Shown: one piece after another, positions 41,404-53,100 of the stretch
Layout of the letters: each line of letters begins with the position of its first letter
How positions within the stretch are numbered: the stretch's first letter is position 1
NCBI RefSeq assembly: GCF_000002425.4
Contig: NC_037275.1
Span: 16,513-80,512, forward strand
Reading direction: 5' to 3'
From: Physcomitrium patens
Taxonomy: Eukaryota > Streptophyta > Bryopsida > Funariales > Funariaceae
Length of the DNA stretch: 64,000 nucleotides
Notes under the pieces: generated by a model
Told to the model about the DNA's origin: nothing
The model's database searches: none
Seen by the model: only the letters and a program-made list of their open reading frames with translations
Position numbers and translations under genes: made by a program

Positions 41404-42860
41404 GTGGGGGGAGGAAAAAAGTCACCGTTTATGAGCGGCGGAGCGGGGAGACTGACATCACCGGACGGGGGAGTTGGTGGTCGCCATCGTTGTATGAATC
41501 GATGGGTGACTACATGCCTATGTCGCAGGATGTGCAAGCGCAGCATGCAACTCGGCGGTGGACCTCGTTCTTATCCGCGGTGATGCACGATGCAGGGGCG
41601 CCTCGAGATGACGCGTTGGGTGGGGTGTACCAGAGGAGCCACACCTTTTGGGGGTAGGGTTTAGGGTTGCACGCATTCAACAATTTCTTTTGGAGCCTGC
41701 CGAGGTCGTCGATGTCCAAGGGTGAGTTTTCAGGGTTTTCGATGGCAAACGAGGAGTCGCGGATCGAGGCGGGGAGTGGTGAAGGGGGCTTTTATGAGGA
41801 GGTAGGAAGAGAGCAAGTTGAACGGACATGCGAGGGTTGAAGTTGGGATCTGCGTCACTGCTGGGGGCCGAAGGACCTGGTCGCTAGGATTATAGACATT
41901 TTTCGATGCGTCGTTCAATAATTTTGTGTCATCGAACAATGAGGACGAGGAGGCGTGGCGAATGATAGATATGTACGGGTGCAATGAGTTTCGGATGTTG
42001 GAATTCTAGATGAGGCGATGTATGAGAGGGAGGAGCCATGATTGGACGGAGGGCCCATTTGCCCACCCAGGCAAGAAAGCTAGGCGTTGCAATCCGCGGC
42101 GGTACGAGGACTCGGGGACAGCGTGTAGGGAATTTCAAAAAAGGGAGCTCTCGGAGAGGCAATGCGTGCGAGTTTGGGTGCATTTAAGTATTTGAGTATG
42201 GGCTGCATTTGGTTGGGTACTTGGACGCAGCCGTGCAAGGATGGGCAGAATTAGCATCGTCGAGTGTGGTTTTTGGTGCATATGTCGGAGCAGCTGCGGT
42301 GGATGCCTGCGACGGCACAGGAGGCACAGGAAGCGACGACAAGAGATCGGAGCACAAGGCGTCACGAAAGGTTGCCGCGAGCCGGTGCACCGGGGAACTA
42401 CGATCGAGTGTCGAGGTACGAAGACTTGTCTTACGACGGACCATGGGGACGTGACGGTCTGAGCCAGTCGTTGGAGCATTCGAGGTCGGCCCAGTGGAGT
42501 GCAGGGTGTGCGGCATTGTAGAATTCATTGCCTAGGTCAATGCTGGTCGGGCTCGCACAGTACCCGCTGCTGTGGAGCCCTCTGTTTTTGGGGTCGGTTG
42601 AGAAATGGGCGTGAGTGTGGGGTGATTAACGAGCGTGTTGATGTCTGATATTGCAGAATCTGTAATATGAGTATAGGCGACACTGCAGTAAGCGGCGTAG
42701 TCTCGAAGGCTGCATTCTCGGATGCATTGGAGGTAGACACCTTGATGGCTTGCAGGAGTCTTGCAGAAGTCGACGATGGAGCTGATATTGACTCCGTCAA
42801 TGATGGTCCTGATGGAAGGAGAGCCGGTGGTGCAGCTGGTGGAGAGCGGGCATAGACATA
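41404..42860 (+). pseudogene. P module, copy 3
   Basis: Second member within the tandem duplication, close to 36529-37990 but with its own point changes and small indels (for example an extra 3 bp near 41610). The same plus-strand coding-like stretches are broken by stops. Family unknown. Confidence 0.4.
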
Positions 42861-43014
42861 GGGCTGAGCAGCCCGAAGGACTCTCTGGATTTGGACTAGG
42901 TGAACTACCTATCTATGGGGGATTGCTTTGAGTAAGTAGTGTTCTGTACGCATTTAGACTTCATACACAGTGCTTTCATGAGAAAAAATATGCAAGTCAG
43001 AACTCTATTCAGGA

Positions 43015-43222
43015 TGTGAAGACCCTAATTAGGGTTTTCAAACCCTAAATTACAAAAAACGAAACATATTTTTTTGAAAAACAAAAACGTTTATAGAGGT
43101 CTTTGGGTGATTGTAAGCCTTGGCAAAATTTTACAATAGAAAAAACTGTGATATATTAAGAGATATTGAGGATCAAAAACCTCTAGGACACCCATGTAAA
43201 CCTAAATCCTAAACCCTAAAGC
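43015..43222 (+). repeat. Satellite core with telomere-like repeats (end of unit 2)
   Basis: GACCCTAATTAGGGTTTTC, AAACAAAAACGTTTATAGAG, AAGCCTTGGCAAAATTTT, CCTCTAGGACACCCATG and CCTAAATCCTAAACCC. It ends ~20 bp before the next coding frame. Confidence 0.75.
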
Positions 43223-43243
43223 CCGACTTCGTAGCCAAATCCC

Positions 43244-44838
43244 TTGGTCACTGTTATGGCTACCGAAATGGATGTCATCTACGGTACCTGTGATCCTGTC
43301 AGGTCTCGACCTAGTTTAGCCGTCAAATCTATTACCGCTTGCCTATCCGATGTAGACGTGGATGCTATGTGCTTCATGGTGAACGTGCGTGATTTACCAG
43401 GTTTATTTGGAGAAATTGCCCGTCTAGCCAAACGTAGAATCCAAGTGAGGGATTTAGAGTATTTTCAAACTTGGTTGCACGTGATTTTTGACCCCGTGCT
43501 TGTGAAGGTGAATGCCAGCGACACAACTGGAGAAAGGCAGCTTCACAAGCGTGCTATTTGTCGAGAGCTACGGAGGAACCATCGATTGACACTGACTCTC
43601 AGCAATAGCAGCATGGTTCTTTCCAAGAGCCAAGTGAATGTCCCCGTTCGAGCCATAGTAGATGCGCTCCACGCTTGTGGTCATGTGGAGTGCCGAGTGG
43701 GATTCTTTAGAATGAAGTGGGCCTTCCTGAAGGCCCAGCCTAAAATTAACTTGTTTGTGGAATATCACATGATCCTTCATGGCACAACAACCGTGGTTGC
43801 AAGGAACCAGTTCGACATTGAGATCATGGTGCCAACAAGAATGGTACATATCTTTGGCTTTGATGAAAGTCAATTCCATCCCCATCAAAGGTTTAGGAAG
43901 GCAGACGTGTACGAAATGTTCAACACCAGAAAGCTTGGTTCTCTGGAATTTTGCATCCATGGATGTGAAAGGATCGGGAAAATCAAGATCTACCAAGAGT
44001 TGTGCCACGAGGTGGTCGCCGCAATACCAAAGGATAACTTGGATGATGTATCCAAGACTATGCGAACCATGCGCACTCAGGTGGAGCAAGTTGCAAACTT
44101 ATCACGGGCTTGGAAATAATATGATGGCAATGACCTCAAGGAGCGCCTTCTGGGTACCAGGATTGAAATCACAGTCCTTGGTGTGCACACGATTGCTGAG
44201 GCCTATCGCATTTACCTCGCCTTAGATGTTTTAAATTTGGGGGGCATCGAAAAGATGTTGGGAGGAACCTTTTTGGTCCGACAAATTTCCATCGATGATG
44301 TCCTTGGAAGCTTGTGATCGAAGGTCCAACAGCTGCAAGGGTTGGTGCAGGGTGGGAATGATACAAAACCGAGCATTAGGATGCGATCCGCTCTCACCGA
44401 GGCACGCCAGGCACTAGGATGGAGTGGCAAAAATATGAAGTGCTAGCTCCAGGAGGCTCGGGAGTGGAGGCAAGCCATGGTGGCCCAAAATAAAGAAAAT
44501 GAACGCCCTTTGTACCAATACGATGGTTAGGAGTTGGACGAAGAAGGGATTCGTCCTTTGATTGTGGACTTCTTGCACAATGCATCTTGGCAGTACCACA
44601 GCAGATCGAAACACCTGGACCCTCATCCCATCATGCTACAAAAGATAGAAGGGGGAGGATATTAGAAAAAAGATGGTGTCTATGTGGATCGCATTGGTGG
44701 CGCCCGTTTCTTCATCAACAAGTACGGTCAGAATTGGAGGCGGTATGTAAAAGCTAGGCCTTAGGACTCATGTGCAGGGGGTTACGTCTAAGGATTCATT
44801 CAAATCAACGACCATAAGAATGAATTGGGGTTTTAATG
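43244..44838 (+). pseudogene. Unknown ACT-like protein, one frame with seven stops
   Basis: The first 291 codons (to TAA 44117-44119) are open. The same frame then continues as clear protein to 44838 through further stops: TGA, four TAG and a TAA, ending at a final TAA. No frameshift is needed over ~1590 nt. Every internal stop could be one C-to-T change from CAA, CAG or CGA. N-terminal region: DVDVDAMCFMV, LPGLFGEIARLAKRRIQV, LHVIFDPVLVKVN (ACT-like by pattern, low certainty). The later part is rich in charged helices (LTEARQALGWSG, EAREWRQAMVAQ) and ends with GVYVDRIGGARFFINKYG. Family unrecognised. A minus-strand relative lies at 18.7-19.1 kb. Confidence 0.6.
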
Positions 44839-45150
44839 TTCAAGATCAGGGGTTCCTAAATACTAAATGCTAGTGAATTTGGAATTCCACTAGTCTCGTA
44901 GATTTTTAAAATAAAACTTTACAGACTACAATATTATGCAAAAATATACTTTTACTGATTTTTTTTTTTTTTTTTTTTTTTTTTTGATAACATACAATGT
45001 GATTACTTGAGCAACTACAGGAGATTGTTGTATTTGCAGGTCCAGCACTTGGCATTAGGTTATCTGGGCCTCTCACGAGTTCAATTGATACTTCTGTTGT
45101 TGGGACAGCATCGCCTTGGAACTTGTTGCCCTCCATAGTATTGAAGATTG
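44839..45150 (+). other. Spacer with 27-base T run
   Basis: The T run is at 44959-44985. No gene recognised. Confidence 0.5.
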
Positions 45151-45151
45151 A

Positions 45152-45535
45152 GTGAGAGAATGTGGTGAGGAGCTTCGTTCACCAGTCATTCTCTTGTTTC
45201 TTTTTTCCTCCGACGGCAACCATAACTACTATTGCTTTTCCATTTTCTTGTTTTTTGTCACACAAGACCGGGAACTGTTTTGTACAATTAAGCCTGCTAC
45301 ATCTTCATGTTTCTTTCTGTGGCCACTTCCAATCTTGATTGACGGGCTATTGACCGTGGGATCTCTATCCGACTTTCTCCGTCTTTCTGTGCATGTGCAT
45401 GTGTGTGTGTGTGTGCGATACTCACTCCACCAACGGATGCATGCAGGGCTATTCAACTTGGAATCTCTCTCCCACTTTCTCCGTCTTTCTGTGTGTGTGA
45501 ATGTGTATGTGTGAGACTAGAGTAAACCCTAAACA
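45152..45535 (+). repeat. CT-rich repeat module, partial fourth copy
   Basis: GGATGCATGCAGGGCTATTC, TCTCTCTCCCACTTTCTCC and GTGTGTGTG, as at 21.0-23.1 kb; an inner duplication gives two TTTCTCCGTCTTTCTGTG blocks (45375, 45475). Confidence 0.55.
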
Positions 45536-45538
45536 GTC

Positions 45539-47500
45539 GAAGGGTAGTTCGAGGTTGGGAGAGACGGAAGTGTGGCCAATGAGATGCAACCGAGAAAAGG
45601 AGGTGGAGAAAGAGGTCGAGTGAAGAGGAGTAAGGGCTTGCAAGGAAGACAATGGCAGTTTTGCATGAGCAGTAAGTTTAGGGTTTCATGGTAGGAGGAA
45701 AAAAGTCACCGTTTATGAGCGGCGGAGTGAGGACACTGGCATCGCTGGACGGGAAGTTGGTCATCGCCATTGTTGTATGAATCGATGGGTGACTACATGC
45801 CTATGTCGTAGGGTGTATCAGCGTAGCATGTAATTTGGCGGTGGACCTCGTTCTTACCTGCGGCGATGCACGATGCAGAGGCGCCTCAAGATGATGCATT
45901 AGGTAGGATGTTCCAAAAGAGCCACAGCTTTTGGGGGTAGGGTTTAGAGTTGCACACATTCAACAATTTCTTTTGGAGCCCGCCGAGGTCGTCGATGTCC
46001 AAGGATGAATTTTTGGGATTTTTGATAACAAACGAGGAGTCGCGGATCGAGGCGGAGAGCGATGAAGGGAGCTTTTATGAGAAGGCAGGAAGAGAGCAAG
46101 TCGAATGGACATGCGAGGGTTGAACTTGGGATCGACGTCATAGTTGGGGGCTGTGGGACCTAGTCGCTAGGATTATAGATATTTTTTGATGCATCGTTCA
46201 ACGATTTTCTATCATCGAACAACGAGGACAAGGAGGCGTGGCCAGTGATAGACATGTATAGGTGCAATCAGTTCCGGATGTTGGAATTCTAGATGAGGCG
46301 ATGTATGAGAGGGAAGAGCCATGATTGGACGGAGGGCCCATTTGCCCACCCGGGCGAGAAAGTTAGGCGTTGCAATCCTCAGCAATATGACTATTCAAGG
46401 ACAACGTGTAGGGACTTTCAAAAAAAGGAGCTCTCGGAGAGGCGATGCGTGCAAGTTTGGGTGCATTTAGGTATTTGAGTATTGGCTACATTCTGCTCGG
46501 TACTTGGATGCAGCTATGCAAGGATGGGCAGAATTACCATCGTCGAGTGTGATTTTTTGTGCATACGTCGGAGCAGCTGTGGTGGATGCCTACGGCGACA
46601 CAGGAAGCGACGACAAGAGATCGGAGCACAGGGCGTCACAAAAGGTTGCCATGAGGCGGTGCATCGAGGAGCTACGCTCCGGCGTTAAGGTATGAGGACT
46701 TGTCTTACGATGGACCATCGGAACGTGACTGTCTGCACCAATCGTTGGAGCACTCGAGCTCGGCCCATTGGAGTGCAAGATGTGCAGCATTGTAAAATTC
46801 ATTGCCTAGGTCGATGCTAGTCGGGCTCGTACAGTACTCGTTGCCACTGAGTCTTCTATTGTCTTGGTTGGCATCGATTGAAGAATGGGTGTGACTGCGG
46901 GGTGATTAACGAGCGTGTTGATGTCTGATTTTGTAGAATCTGTAATGTGACTACAAGCGATGCTGCAATAAGCGACGTAGTCTCAAAGGCTACACTCACG
47001 AATGCATCGGGGGTAGGCACCAACATCGTATGCGGGAGTGGTGCAGAAGTAAAAAATGGAGCTGATATTGGCTCTGTCAACGATGGTCGTGATGGAAGGA
47101 GAGCCGGTGGTGCAGCAGGTAGAGAGCGGGCAAAGACATACGGGCGAGCAGCCTTAACGACACTCTGGACCTAGACTAGGTGAACCACCCATCTATGGGA
47201 GATTACTTTGGATAAGCAGAGTTGTGTACGTATTTAGACTCCATATACAATTCTTACATGAGAAGAAATATGCAAGTCAAAACTCTAATCAGGGTCTTAA
47301 GACCCTAATTAGGATTTCTAAACCCTAAATTACAAAAAACAAAATGCATCTTTTTTATTAAAAAAAACGTTTATAGAGGTCTTTGGGTGACTCTAAGCCT
47401 TTGCAAAATTTTACAACAAAAAAAGTTGTGATACATTGAGAGATACTAAGGATGAAAAACCTCTAGGACACCCATGTAACCCTAAACCCTAAACCATAAA
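45539..47500 (+). repeat. Partial, diverged third unit of the segmental duplication (P module copy 4)
   Basis: CGAAGGGTAGTTCGAGGTTG onward follows 41255-43220: transit-like minus-strand stretch, P module (45700-47170), then TACGTATTTAGACTCCATA and a satellite core to ~47500. The minisatellite half is absent. Divergence is clearly higher than between units 1 and 2. Confidence 0.8.
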
Positions 47501-47504
47501 TCCT

Positions 47505-48225
47505 AAACAAAAATGTTTATAGAGGTCTTTGGGACAATGTTAGGTTTGGCGAAATTCCAGAATGCAAAAAGCTGTGATACATTGAAAGATATATAGGATC
47601 AAAAATTTCTAGGACACTCTTGTAATTCAAAATCCTAAATCCTAGAATCCTAAGACCGTAGAATCCTAAGATCGTAGAATCCTAAGATTCTAGAGCCCTA
47701 AACATCCTAAGACCTTAAGACTCTAGAATCCTAAGACCCCGGAACTCTAGAATCCTAAGACCCAAAATCCTAAGACCCTAGAATCCCAAGTCCCTAGAAC
47801 CTTAAGACCCTAAGACTTTGAAATCCTAAGACCCTCAAATCTTAAGATCCTAAGATTCTAAACCCACAATCGATCTAGTCAGCCTACACGATAAATTTTG
47901 TGATGCCACACATCCGAGATTTATTTTGGCGCAGTGACTATTTGATACGCATTCCAATTCTATACACATTTCTTACATGGTAACAAATACAAAATTTATA
48001 TTCCAAATCATGGTCTTCAAATCCTAATTAGGGTTCCTAAATCCTAAAACCTGAAAAATGAAACACATATTTTTGAGAAACAAAAATGTTTATAGAAGTC
48101 TTTGAGACAATGTAAGACTTGGCAAAATTTTAGAATGCAAAAAGCTATGATAAATTGAGAGATATATAGGATCAAAAACCTCTAGGACACTCTTGTAATC
48201 CTAAATCCTAAACCCTAAACTTGAT
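47505..48225 (+). repeat. Two old satellite units with an empty insertion site
   Basis: First unit 47505-47935: core, degenerate ATCCTAAGACC tract, GATCTAGTCAGCC, TTTATTTTGGCGCAG. The second continues at 47936 with TGACTATTTGATACGCATTCC, the counterpart of CCAAATTTGGTATGCATTCC, with no LTR between. It ends CCTAAATCCTAAACCC near 48220. Confidence 0.75.
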
Positions 48226-48246
48226 CATAAAACATCAGCTAGGCTC

Positions 48247-48605
48247 TTTGGATCATCACTTGCCTTGTGCATCTTGAAGTAGCACACCCATTGTAATACA
48301 TCAATTGCATTTTGTGGACTTGTGTTGAATCCACTTTAGAATTTTTTCCTTTTGCACTTGTGTGGACTCTTTTTACTTCTAAACTTTCGTAATAGTTGGT
48401 TACATTGACAAAATCTCAATCATTGTTTATTGACCAATTTAATTACTAATTATTTGCAGATACTAATTAGTTCATAGTGACAGCTTCTGAGACGAAAGAA
48501 GAACCCTCATTGTATTTTTTTCCTTTTGTAGAATAAAGAATGTTGCCTGAATGCTTGTGTGATTTGTTATTGATTGAGGTATTGTGACAAAAGGTTATGG
48601 GCTCT
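48247..48605 (+). mobile_element. Possible Ty1/copia LTR end and primer region
   Basis: Sequence ending ATTGTGACA (48581-48589), followed by AAAGGTTATGGGCTCTAAC, which resembles a copia primer site followed by a gag leader. The left end was not defined. Proposed because a copia gag remnant lies 240 bp downstream in the same sense. Confidence 0.3.
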
Positions 48606-48842
48606 AACACTTCAAGTTCTAAGTTTAGGGTTTAGGTTTTCAAGCTAGCTTGCAATTATTTTTTGTCATTTTGACCTTTATTTTTCCGCCATTTTTCAAA
48701 GCACATTTTCATGTCGCCATGTACAGCTACAGCTTCCTTCATCTACTACATTTTCTTCATAGTTCTTGTTTTTATTGCTTGGCATCACCTACGTTCTATC
48801 TTGATTTTTTTAATTTCTTGATTTTTTATAGTTCTTAATTTT

Positions 48843-49010
48843 ATAGGCAATTTAGATTTGATCACGAGTGAGTTAAAGAACTTAGATGATATTACTTTTG
48901 GTGATGATGCTATGATATCTAAGTTGAATGCTAACTTACCAGAGGGATTCGATCTTTTCATCACTGCGTGGGAGAGTACTTATCATAACTAATTTGAAGA
49001 TATTGAACAT
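48843..49010 (+). pseudogene. Ty1/copia gag fragment
   Basis: One frame reads DLITSELKNLDDITFGDDAM, SKLNANLPEGFDLFITAWES, then a stop and FEDIEH. The LPxxFDxFITAWES pattern is typical of plant copia Gag (UBN2-type). About 50 codons survive. Confidence 0.7.
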
Positions 49011-50130
49011 GTTTTTCATATTTGGTACCCTCTTATGCAAAGATGTGCTACTTGTCTATACAGAGAATCCATTAGTTAAATATTTACATTAGATAGTAAT
49101 TTTTTCCTCCACATTTAGTATACACATGTATAAAAGATATTTTTAAATATCCATTAAAGTACTCTAATGGATATTTAAAAATGTAAGAAAATGGATTTTT
49201 TTTAATATTTCTTTGTAGTTTAGCCATTTTAGATGTAAAGTAATCATGTGTGTTATTTTTATAAGGTTCAGCTATTTTTAGTTGACCTTATCTTCCATCA
49301 AAATTAGACAATGCTGAAATTGGTCCAAAAGACAGTACTTTTGGTCCACCCAACCATGCTTCTCCCAATCCATAGTTTTTTTTGAAGCAATCCACAGTTT
49401 TTGCACACCCACAGTAAGTTCAGGGCACAGTAAACCCTCCCCACAGTAATTGCACAAATCTGTGTAGTCCTTCAGAGGTTAATGATTATTTTCACATGAA
49501 ACCAAAGGAAAGCCAGAGACAAGGGCATATTTGATTGATTTTGATGATTCAGAGATAAATCATCTCGAATGTAAACCTGACAACAGATAATGGCATAATT
49601 TAGTACATTAAAAACATTTTAGACCCTGAGAGAAGTCCTTCTGCCTATGGGCGCCCAACAAAGGACTATGCACAACATGAGAATGTCAAGGCGAAAGCGC
49701 TAGTGAAGTGACCATCAGTGTTGCTCATGAGAGCCACAGGCAGTAGGTAATCATTCAAGAGCTGCCATCACCAGAGCATGTCATGACCAATGAGCTCAGT
49801 ATTCCGATTCAATGTTGTCCCTATACAATTGCCTCAACGTGCAGCATATAAATACAATCAGACATTTTGAGTTGCTAGAAGTTATAACCAAGGTGTTGAT
49901 TTTGCAACTCTGAGGATATGATACGTACAGATTCTGGGTTCTGATCACAACTCAAAGCAGCCAACGGGACAACAATCTAACGATCTTGTAATCTGAAGAG
50001 TCTGCACACTCTTCCTTCACCAAATCATATTCAACAAGCAGAGTCGTGTAACATCAAGCAGATTCAGATTAGGACTATACGTTTGGAAGTATCTTTTGCT
50101 GCATCAAGGAGGTCTACTGAAATTGAGAAT
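49011..50130 (+). other. No gene seen
   Basis: AT-rich intergenic DNA downstream (3') of the TIR-NB-LRR gene. A short inverted repeat TATCCATTAAAGTA.. / ..TACTCTAATGGATATTT lies near 49148-49170. Words CACAGTTTTTGCACACCC and CACAGTAA repeat near 49390-49450. Confidence 0.4.
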
Positions 50131-50135
50131 GCATT

Positions 50136-53100
50136 CTAAAGAAAGTTGGGTAATCGAAGCTCAATGAGCTTGCATATGATTTTTGTTGGGATGCTAAAGC
50201 AAGGATCACTTAAGGGCCGAATTTCACATGACACAGGATTAAAGTCTTCGAAGCAATGAATACTCTTCTTCCTCATCAAAGCCTCCGGGCTTTCCTCTTG
50301 AGCATATAGTAAGTATTCGTCTCCACGAAGGTTTTGTAATCCATTCCACAACACTTCAGCTCCGGCATGCTTTGCTTCTTCTTCTACCTAGAGTCAACCG
50401 AATCCTCCTTCACAATGGTTACTGGACTTAGTAGCGGCATGGAAGCAAGTCTGTAAACATCTCTGTATCGTAGTTGCACTGCACTCTGCGAGAAATTAAG
50501 CAGTTCAAGTTTGCTGGAGCTGCCCAAATCTGGCAGTTCTTCTAGCTTGCTGCAGCATGAGACATCAAGTTGCTGCAACGCAGGTAAAGGCCCTATGTCC
50601 TCCAAACTCTTCAATTCAGTGCACCCGTGGAGATTGAGAATTTTTAGTTTGGCAAAGTTCGGCTCACCCTGCGGTTCCACAGTGGACAGAAGACCAACAT
50701 TGCGCAGATACAGTTCTTTCATGTACGGGACCTCCTTAACACCAACATTACATAGATATAGTTCTTCCAAGGCAGCTAGGTCACTTAACCCCAGGCACAT
50801 GGTTAAGGATGCACAATCGTAAACCTTGAGAGATCTTAAATTGCAGCAACCTCCAACATTGAGAAGACGCAATGCAGGTAACTGCCGAAGGTTTTCCAAG
50901 CTCCTCAACACAATGCATCCCTTGAGGGAGAGCGCCTCCAAATTGGTAAGCCTTTCAAGCCCCGACAACCTTGTGAGCTTGTTACTCAAGATCTCCAACA
51001 CCTTCAGATTGGTAAGCTTCTGCAAATCGGCGGGTTCCATGGAATCAATCTGTCGGAGTTGAAGTTCTTGCAAGCCGATCAATTCACCAAGACCCGGGCA
51101 ACTCACCGACCTACTCGCGTTTCCAACAACCCTCAGAGATTCTAACTTAGACAGTTGTGAGTTCAAACCCCTGACGGTGTGCGCTTTATAACAGCCAGAG
51201 AAGAATATCTTCCGCAACGAACTTAGCTTGCTCAAATCTGGAAACATGAACATTTCAGGACATAGCTGTAGTGTGAGCTCGCGTAAATTGGTACAGTGGT
51301 CAAGGTTTGGCGGACGGTAAAGCTCCATATGACCTTGCAAGTGCAAATGCTTGAGTGACACTGGCAGATGATCCAGAGTTTTATTCCTGATCGGAACATC
51401 AGTCAACCTCAAATAGGTCAAGTATTTCAACGCTTGCAGCCCTGGAAGTTTGCTGAGGCGTGAACAATCGTAAGCATCCAAAGACCTCAGGAGCTCCAAC
51501 CCTTCCAAGTTCAAGTCATCATCGTCGAGGTCGCATCTGAAAAGCTTCAAGACAACAAGATTCGAGAAATAATGCCATTTGATACCCGCAAAGCTTTCCA
51601 GATCAAAGCAGTCTGTCAATGCAATTCTGACCAACTTTGAGCAACAATTGCCGGATCTTTTTCTCTGAAGCTCTGTAATATCGTCAGTCTCATAAACACA
51701 TCGTCGGGTATCAAAGTCCACTGCTTTCACTTCCATTTTCGCAAGCTCGCGGAATAATTCGTGCATGGCAATACTGCGAAAGCCATCACCCAAGTCCTCC
51801 AACATCCCTCTCGTCTTTAGGCGCTCCAACTTGTGCCAAGAGCAACCAGCAGAAGTCAACATGAAGTAAATATTGCACTCGATAGGCATTCCAAGCTGCC
51901 CATCTGCGACAACATGCATTGCTACTGCAAACATGGTACCTTACATCTCATTGTGATCATTAAGAGTCTTGGATCCGTAATTTCCATAGGTACTCCGATA
52001 CTGATACTCTTAAGGTGGTGATTGATCATGGTATTAACACATTACTCCCGAGCTTTGTTACTATGTCATGATTCTCATGTTTTAATGGTTCTCAATTACC
52101 TACAGTTAGTTCGCTGTCTGCTTCAACAAGCATTCAAGAATATTCAACTTCCAGAGTTACAGGGTTGGAAACAATTGCGAGTAAAAAAAAGTCATAGTAG
52201 ACAGAAGTAGTAGTGACAGAAGAGTGCCGATGATCTCCTAGAGCCACGAGGTCACATTGCGAAGGCGATTTTTTAATCGAACAAAATGAAATAATTTAAG
52301 TTAGACATTGCAAAAAGCCTTACCCGTCTGCGGACTTGAGTTACCTCCAAGTTGTGGACCATGCTTAGCCAATAGAAAATGTTTCCAGGTACCTCAAGGA
52401 AGATATACTTTTCAGGTGTATAAAGAGCCACATCCATAAAAAAAAGCTGGTCGTCTTCACGTAAGCTGTTGTAGCTTCTTTTGAGAACGCTGAAGACACG
52501 ATGTGTTGTTTCCCCTAAGAGGTTGAACTTATCGGGTTCCTCGTCTAATACGTCCTGCCATTCAGAAGGGTCGGAACTCCGCAGCTGCTCACCCAACACT
52601 TTTAGTGCTAGTGGATGATAGTGGGAACCAAAATTTTCACCCTTGCTGTAAAGGCACTCCTCAACACATCTTTGGATATCGTTGTCGTGGTCTTTGTCCC
52701 CAAAAGAGTCGTAATCAGGTGCGGCATGGTTGAGAAACAGTTTAGTCGCCTCTTCTCTCTCAAGCTCTGGCATCTCCATACAGTGGCTTTCGTTGATTTT
52801 AAGGTGTGATGTAAGTATGCTGAGAGAACGAGCTGTCACTAGCACCATACTATCTTTGTGAAAATCCGCGTCAAGGTACATTTTGGCTTGATCGAGTGAC
52901 TCAATTGACACATTGTCTAGAGCCAAAAATGTTGCCCTCCTCCGTACTTCATGCTTCAAATAATTTCGGCACTGCATCCCCCATCTCGAGCCAGAATGTG
53001 AGTGCCAAAGGTCATTTAACCAGTATGGTTGTTTGTCCTGGGATTAGCATGACTAAGAGAATGTAGAGTGTATTTTGCAACATTTGAAGAACCCGTGTAG

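Larger units (their letters stand above)
38398..43220 (+). repeat. Tandem segmental duplication, unit 2 (~4.8 kb)
   Basis: Second copy of 33988-38395 with an expanded minisatellite. Differences elsewhere are scattered point changes (for example TCAAGTTAAATG at 40223 versus TCAGGTTTAATG at 35348) and a few small indels. It ends with a satellite core near 43070-43220. Confidence 0.9.

Noticed and set aside
51930-51934. Starting the LRR exon at the longer ORF (to 51934)
   Set aside because: The phase does not fit the preceding exon. The acceptor at 51829 (CACAAG/TTGGAG) joins in phase and restores the usual NB-ARC to LRR linker.
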